The notes beneath the pieces were generated by a model. It worked only from the letters and a program-made list of their open reading frames with translations, was not told where the DNA came from and searched no databases. Positions 41,283-44,149 of a stretch of DNA of 44,149 nt are shown here, piece by piece (the first letter of the stretch is position 1; each line of letters opens with the position of its first letter). The translations under genes were made by a program, and so were the position numbers. The stretch is taken from assembly GCA_022827835.1 (NCBI GenBank), contig JAJEIO010000013.1, positions 1 to 44,149 of the forward strand. Reading direction: 5' to 3'. This stretch comes from Candidatus Latescibacterota bacterium (GTDB taxonomy: Bacteria > Latescibacterota > UBA2968 > UBA8231).

Positions 41283-43649
41283 TTAGTAGGCCACCGAAAT
41301 GATTTCCTGCGCCTTCTCTTCGCCGACATCGCCTTCGACGAGAATTTCCAGAATGTAGAGGCCGGGGGCGACGCGGCCCCCCGCATCGTCGCGGCCGTCC
41401 CAGGTGAACTGGTGCTGGCCGGCGCGGCCGTCCTCGCCGCGGGCGTAGATGGGGCGACCGGCCAGATCGTAGAGGCGCAGCCACAAGGGACGCGGTTCGA
41501 GCACGTTGACTAGGTCGATCGAGAGTTGCAATGCGTCGTTGACGCCATCGCCATTGGGGGTAATCACCGGCGAAGAGAGCGCCACGTTGGCGAAGAGATT
41601 GCGGCTGACGGGCAGGCTGACGACGTTGGTGTTGCTCTCGATTAGTTCGGAGGCGTTACCGGGGTCGACGCGCTGGCGCACGCTAGCGTCCTGGCGGCTG
41701 TCCTGGAGAAAGACGTCGAAGCGGGTCGATTGCCGGAATACGGAAGATTTGAACTTCAACTCGATGAGCTGGTCGGTGCGGATGCGATTGGGCAAGTGGA
41801 TCAGAAAGCCATTGGCGGTGGTGTCCATCTGCACGTCGAGGTCGGTGCCGTTGCGCGAAACGCTCATAAAATGCACCAGCGCGGCCGACTCGACGGCGAG
41901 GCGGTCGAAGCCGCTGGCGTTTTCGGGTTTTAAGTAATAGGTGAATTCGGTCAGTATGCCCGGTTCGGCCTGCTGGGGAAATATCTCGCCGAGCACGCGG
42001 CCGGCCAGCGGCTCGGTGAAGTTGGCGGCGAGGAAGTCAAGGGTGGCGGCGCGGTCGGGGGAGTCGGAGACCATGCGCACGTCGATTTCCATGTAGCGGC
42101 GCGGCGAGGGCGAGAGGAAGGCCTCGCCGGAGAAGCTATAGATCCGGCTCCAGGCGCTCCAGTCGCCGCCGGCGGCGAGGGTGGTGTCGATGGGGCCTTT
42201 GAAGCTGGGGATCAGCTTGTTGTACTTCCTCTCGGTGACTTCCTTGCCGTTCTTGTCGTGGTAGGTCAAGGTCTCGACGACTTCATTGCCGGTGCGAGTG
42301 CGGATCTCGATCAGGGTGCCCAGCGGCTGGTCGCCGCTCCATTCTATCGAGTTGAGGTTTTTGCTCTCGCCCAGATCGATCAGCGGCGAGCGAAAACCGA
42401 CTTCCTGGGGGAAGCCGCGGCCGAAAATTTGGATCTCGTCGGTGCCACCGCCGGCGCTGCAGCCGGGCACTCTGAAGCTACCGCCCCTCACGCCTAGGCT
42501 CTGGAAGGAGAAGCAGCTAGTGTCCCAGAATTTCCAGAAGATGCGCATGTAGCGGGTAGGCTGCAGGTCGAAATGGTGGTCCACCAGCCCTTTGGACCGC
42601 TGGTGGACGGGCGCTTCGCCCGAGAAGTGCTTGGTCCACAGGCGCGAGCCGTCGGGCGAGAGCGAGCCATCGGAGGTCATCAACTCGTAGAAGCGAAAGC
42701 CCCAGCGCCGCCGGGAGACAATGTGTCTGCTGGTGATGGCACCGCCAAAAAACGACTTCTCAACCACGCCGCCGATGACCCGGATCTGATCGACCCAGTA
42801 GACAGCGCCCAGGTCGAGGACCATGTGTGAGAGAATATCATTGAGGCCTCGCCCGGCGCTGCCGGCTCTCCAGCCTAAGTAGAGGTCGCCATCGAAAAGG
42901 GCTCTGGCCTTGCCGAGGGGTTGCTGGTCAATCTGGGCGAGGTTGGTATTGACGTCGACGGCTCCCCCCCGTTCCAGCAGACCGAGAGCGATATTGTCGC
43001 CGATGGTCTCGACTTCGACCTCGATCAGGCGGGCATCGGGCACTATCAGCAAGGGATCGAAGCGGATAAACTGTAGCGGCTCGACGTCGATTTCCGCTAT
43101 TTCGTAGGTCACCCGGTGGCGGATGTTTTCCTTGAAGCGCTCCTTAGTACGGTAGACGAGCGACCCCTCGATGGGCGCGGCGATAACGTCGGTTTCGGGT
43201 TCGCCGGTAGAAATCAGCAGATCGAAAAGCTCGAAGGGGGCTGCTGCTTCGTCAAAGACCAGGGTGACGCTGTGGGCCGAAACGGCGCGGCCGAGGTCGA
43301 CTTCGAGAAACCAATTCTCGGGTTCGGCTTCCGGGTCGGGTGCCCAGCCGGTCGCCGGGTCGCCATCGATGGCGAAGCGGGCCAGGTTGAGGTTGGAGCC
43401 GGCGTTGCGGATGCCGCCGTCGAAGGCGTCCAAGTCGCGCACGGCGTCGGTCAGTCTTTCGATACGGGTGGGCTGGATCACGCCCAGCGCCGTCAGGTCC
43501 ACCGCGCCCAGGGGCAACTCCCACTGCCGCCAGTCGCGCGCCGAGTCGTAGCGCAACTGCTGGGCCGACAGGGTGGACTCGCACCAGAGCGCCAGAGCGG
43601 CAGTCGAAACAAATGCGGTGTAACGGATCGAGTTGAGGTGCTGTTTCAT
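41283..43649 (-). CDS. Exported discoidin/FlgD-domain surface protein
   Basis: The product is 788 aa from ATG 43649 (GAGG 8 nt upstream); the upstream in-frame start at 43718 would bury the signal peptide. Signal peptide: residues about 10-29, cleavage after TLSA. A discoidin-like domain follows (FAIDGDPATGWAPD, NWFLEVDLGRAVSAHSVTLVFDE), then a second sandwich. A region close to that of the 1019-aa protein comes next (IEIRTRTGNEV, KEVTERKYNKLIPSFKGPIDTTL, WSAWSRIYSF). The C-terminus is a FlgD/CHU_C-type domain (VITPNGDGVND, TWDGRDDAGGRVAPGLYILE) ending in IISVAY. It is a paralogue of the proteins at 994 and 8318, but 30 kb away. It is transcribed in the same direction as, and downstream of, ssrA. 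Confidence 0.8.
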   Translation of the reverse strand: MKQHLNSIRYTAFVSTAALALWCESTLSAQQLRYDSARDWRQWELPLGAVDLTALGVIQPTRIERLTDAVRDLDAFDGGIRNAGSNLNLARFAIDGDPATGWAPDPEAEPENWFLEVDLGRAVSAHSVTLVFDEAAAPFELFDLLISTGEPETDVIAAPIEGSLVYRTKERFKENIRHRVTYEIAEIDVEPLQFIRFDPLLIVPDARLIEVEVETIGDNIALGLLERGGAVDVNTNLAQIDQQPLGKARALFDGDLYLGWRAGSAGRGLNDILSHMVLDLGAVYWVDQIRVIGGVVEKSFFGGAITSRHIVSRRRWGFRFYELMTSDGSLSPDGSRLWTKHFSGEAPVHQRSKGLVDHHFDLQPTRYMRIFWKFWDTSCFSFQSLGVRGGSFRVPGCSAGGGTDEIQIFGRGFPQEVGFRSPLIDLGESKNLNSIEWSGDQPLGTLIEIRTRTGNEVVETLTYHDKNGKEVTERKYNKLIPSFKGPIDTTLAAGGDWSAWSRIYSFSGEAFLSPSPRRYMEIDVRMVSDSPDRAATLDFLAANFTEPLAGRVLGEIFPQQAEPGILTEFTYYLKPENASGFDRLAVESAALVHFMSVSRNGTDLDVQMDTTANGFLIHLPNRIRTDQLIELKFKSSVFRQSTRFDVFLQDSRQDASVRQRVDPGNASELIESNTNVVSLPVSRNLFANVALSSPVITPNGDGVNDALQLSIDLVNVLEPRPLWLRLYDLAGRPIYARGEDGRAGQHQFTWDGRDDAGGRVAPGLYILEILVEGDVGEEKAQEIISVAY

Positions 43650-43724
43650 TGAGAGCCTCTCGAACTCTACGTCGCCAATTAGAGATAGAGAATATAAAAG
43701 GCCTCTTAGGGATGACACAACAAA

Positions 43725-43775
43725 ATAGAAAGCGCGACCTCGGTATGCAGAGGTCGCGCTTGAAGATGGTGGAGG
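43725..43775 (-). repeat. Copy of the 51/52-nt repeat at the 3' end of ssrA
   Basis: This is the intact partner of 38036-38087. It covers the last bases of the tmRNA acceptor arm plus CCA, the spacer TCTTC and the whole terminator hairpin. Outside the repeat the two loci share nothing visible. Confidence 0.75.
43730..43761 (-). terminator. Terminator-like hairpin of ssrA
   Basis: A perfect 12-bp stem (43730-43741 with 43750-43761, AAGCGCGACCTC arm) with an 8-nt loop starts 6 nt after the tmRNA CCA end. On the minus strand it is followed by TCTATTTTGTTG, a loose T-rich tract, as in an intrinsic terminator. Confidence 0.7.
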
Positions 43776-44125
43776 CGGCGGGAATCGAACCCGCGTCCGA
43801 GACCGGTTCTACCGAAATATACTACGTGCGTAGTCGGCCTTAGTTATCTCGCCTGTTGCGCTGCCGGCCGACGGGCCTCGCAACAAGCCAGCCCGAAAAA
43901 TCTCGTCCCATTCCCTCGGGCGAAAGTTTGGGACCAGCCTGCTAAGAGATGGCATCAGGGCCTGCCGCGCAGGCTCAACAGACCCCAATGGGCTGCGCTA
44001 AATTTAGGCAGCCAGAGCGTACGTGTTAGTTTCGTCGCTTAATTGTTTCCCGAGGATTTACGAGGTGTCGGGACCTCGGCACGCAATTTGGGCTTCTCCG
44101 ACCCCGTCGAAGCCAAGTCGCCCCC
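43767..44125 (-). ncRNA. ssrA: tmRNA (ssrA)
   Basis: The gene is 359 nt and rescues stalled ribosomes with SmpB. The tRNA-like ends are clear: 5' GGGGGC at 44125-44120 pairs with GCCUCC before the ACCA tail (3' end 43767), and the T arm is CGGG-TTCGATT-CCCG. The conserved 5' stretch GACTTGGCTTCGACGGGGT is present. An open tag frame and several pseudoknot-type GC stems lie between the ends. The acceptor stem contains one G-U pair. It is a one-piece (non-permuted) tmRNA. Confidence 0.95.
44004..44039 (-). other. tmRNA proteolysis-tag reading frame
   Basis: The codons AGC-GAC-GAA-ACT-AAC-ACG-TAC-GCT-CTG-GCT-GCC then TAA give SDETNTYALAA. The YALAA ending is the standard ClpXP-recognised degron. 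The resume codon is probably AGC (Ser), which is uncertain; it could also be the next codon. Confidence 0.75.
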
Positions 44126-44132
44126 TTGGAGC

Positions 44133-44138
44133 ATAATA
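44133..44138 (-). promoter_or_regulatory. Probable -10 element of ssrA
   Basis: Minus-strand TATTAT ends 7 nt before the tmRNA 5' end at 44125, the expected place for a -10 box. The -35 region lies at or beyond the window edge. Confidence 0.5.
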
Positions 44139-44149
44139 ACCGAAAATCG

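Noticed and set aside
1..44149. CRISPR arrays, rRNA genes and complete insertion sequences
   Set aside because: No regularly spaced repeats, no rRNA-like conserved blocks, and no transposase with flanking inverted repeats were seen on reading the window.

Overview
The window looks like a chromosomal piece of an uncultured Gram-negative bacterium of the FCB/Latescibacterota (WS3) type. This rests on three things: large exported proteins that end in FlgD/CHU_C-like domains (NPFTPNGDG..., WDGR...G...PGLY), a T9SS type A-like tail (NYPNPF...SGIYFYRL), and an accessory gene set of PhyH dioxygenases, SMP-30/NHL propellers, a sulfatase and an enolase-superfamily dehydratase. The placement is inferred from gene content; no rRNA is present to settle it.

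Region 1 (1-13258, almost all minus strand) is a cell-surface block. It holds a parvulin-type PPIase lipoprotein, two complete and one window-truncated discoidin/FlgD-type surface proteins, a large putative outer-membrane protein, and a GT39-like glycosyltransferase fused to TPRs. Region 2 (13328-20944) opens with the most striking gene. It is a TlpA/thioredoxin-fold protein whose frame crosses an in-frame TGA exactly at the first position of the CxxC motif, giving UxxC. A 6-bp GC-rich hairpin follows at bacterial SECIS distance, and the protein carries a C-terminal sorting-type domain. After it come a membrane/spermidine-synthase/TPR fusion (minus) and two TPR lipoproteins (plus), the second ending in FG-GAP repeats and an ASPIC/UnbV domain.

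Region 3 (20998-24568) is a tight five-gene operon: an MFS transporter, two paralogous DUF1538 membrane proteins, a PII-like protein and a CBS-domain protein. This looks like a regulated but uncharacterised membrane transport or sensing system. Region 4 (24770-38013) is a catabolic island: an AT-rich Asp/Glu-racemase-like gene, two PhyH dioxygenases, an NHL propeller, an SMP-30 lactonase, a CoA-acylating (methylmalonate-semialdehyde type) dehydrogenase, an M28 peptidase, an Ldh2-type dehydrogenase, an SDR, an aldehyde dehydrogenase and a galactonate/mannonate dehydratase-like enzyme. Together they suggest non-phosphorylative oxidation of sugars or sugar acids, though no complete pathway can be read.

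Region 5 (38014-44149) holds a sulfatase, an Rpn-family nuclease, the decayed 3' end of an AAA_4-type gene, another discoidin/FlgD surface protein, and the tmRNA gene ssrA (minus strand). The 3' end and terminator of ssrA are duplicated 5.7 kb away at 38036-38087. The two copies bracket this region like attachment sites. Two good matches to the sigma-54 consensus lie in intergenic DNA at 33493 and 39902.
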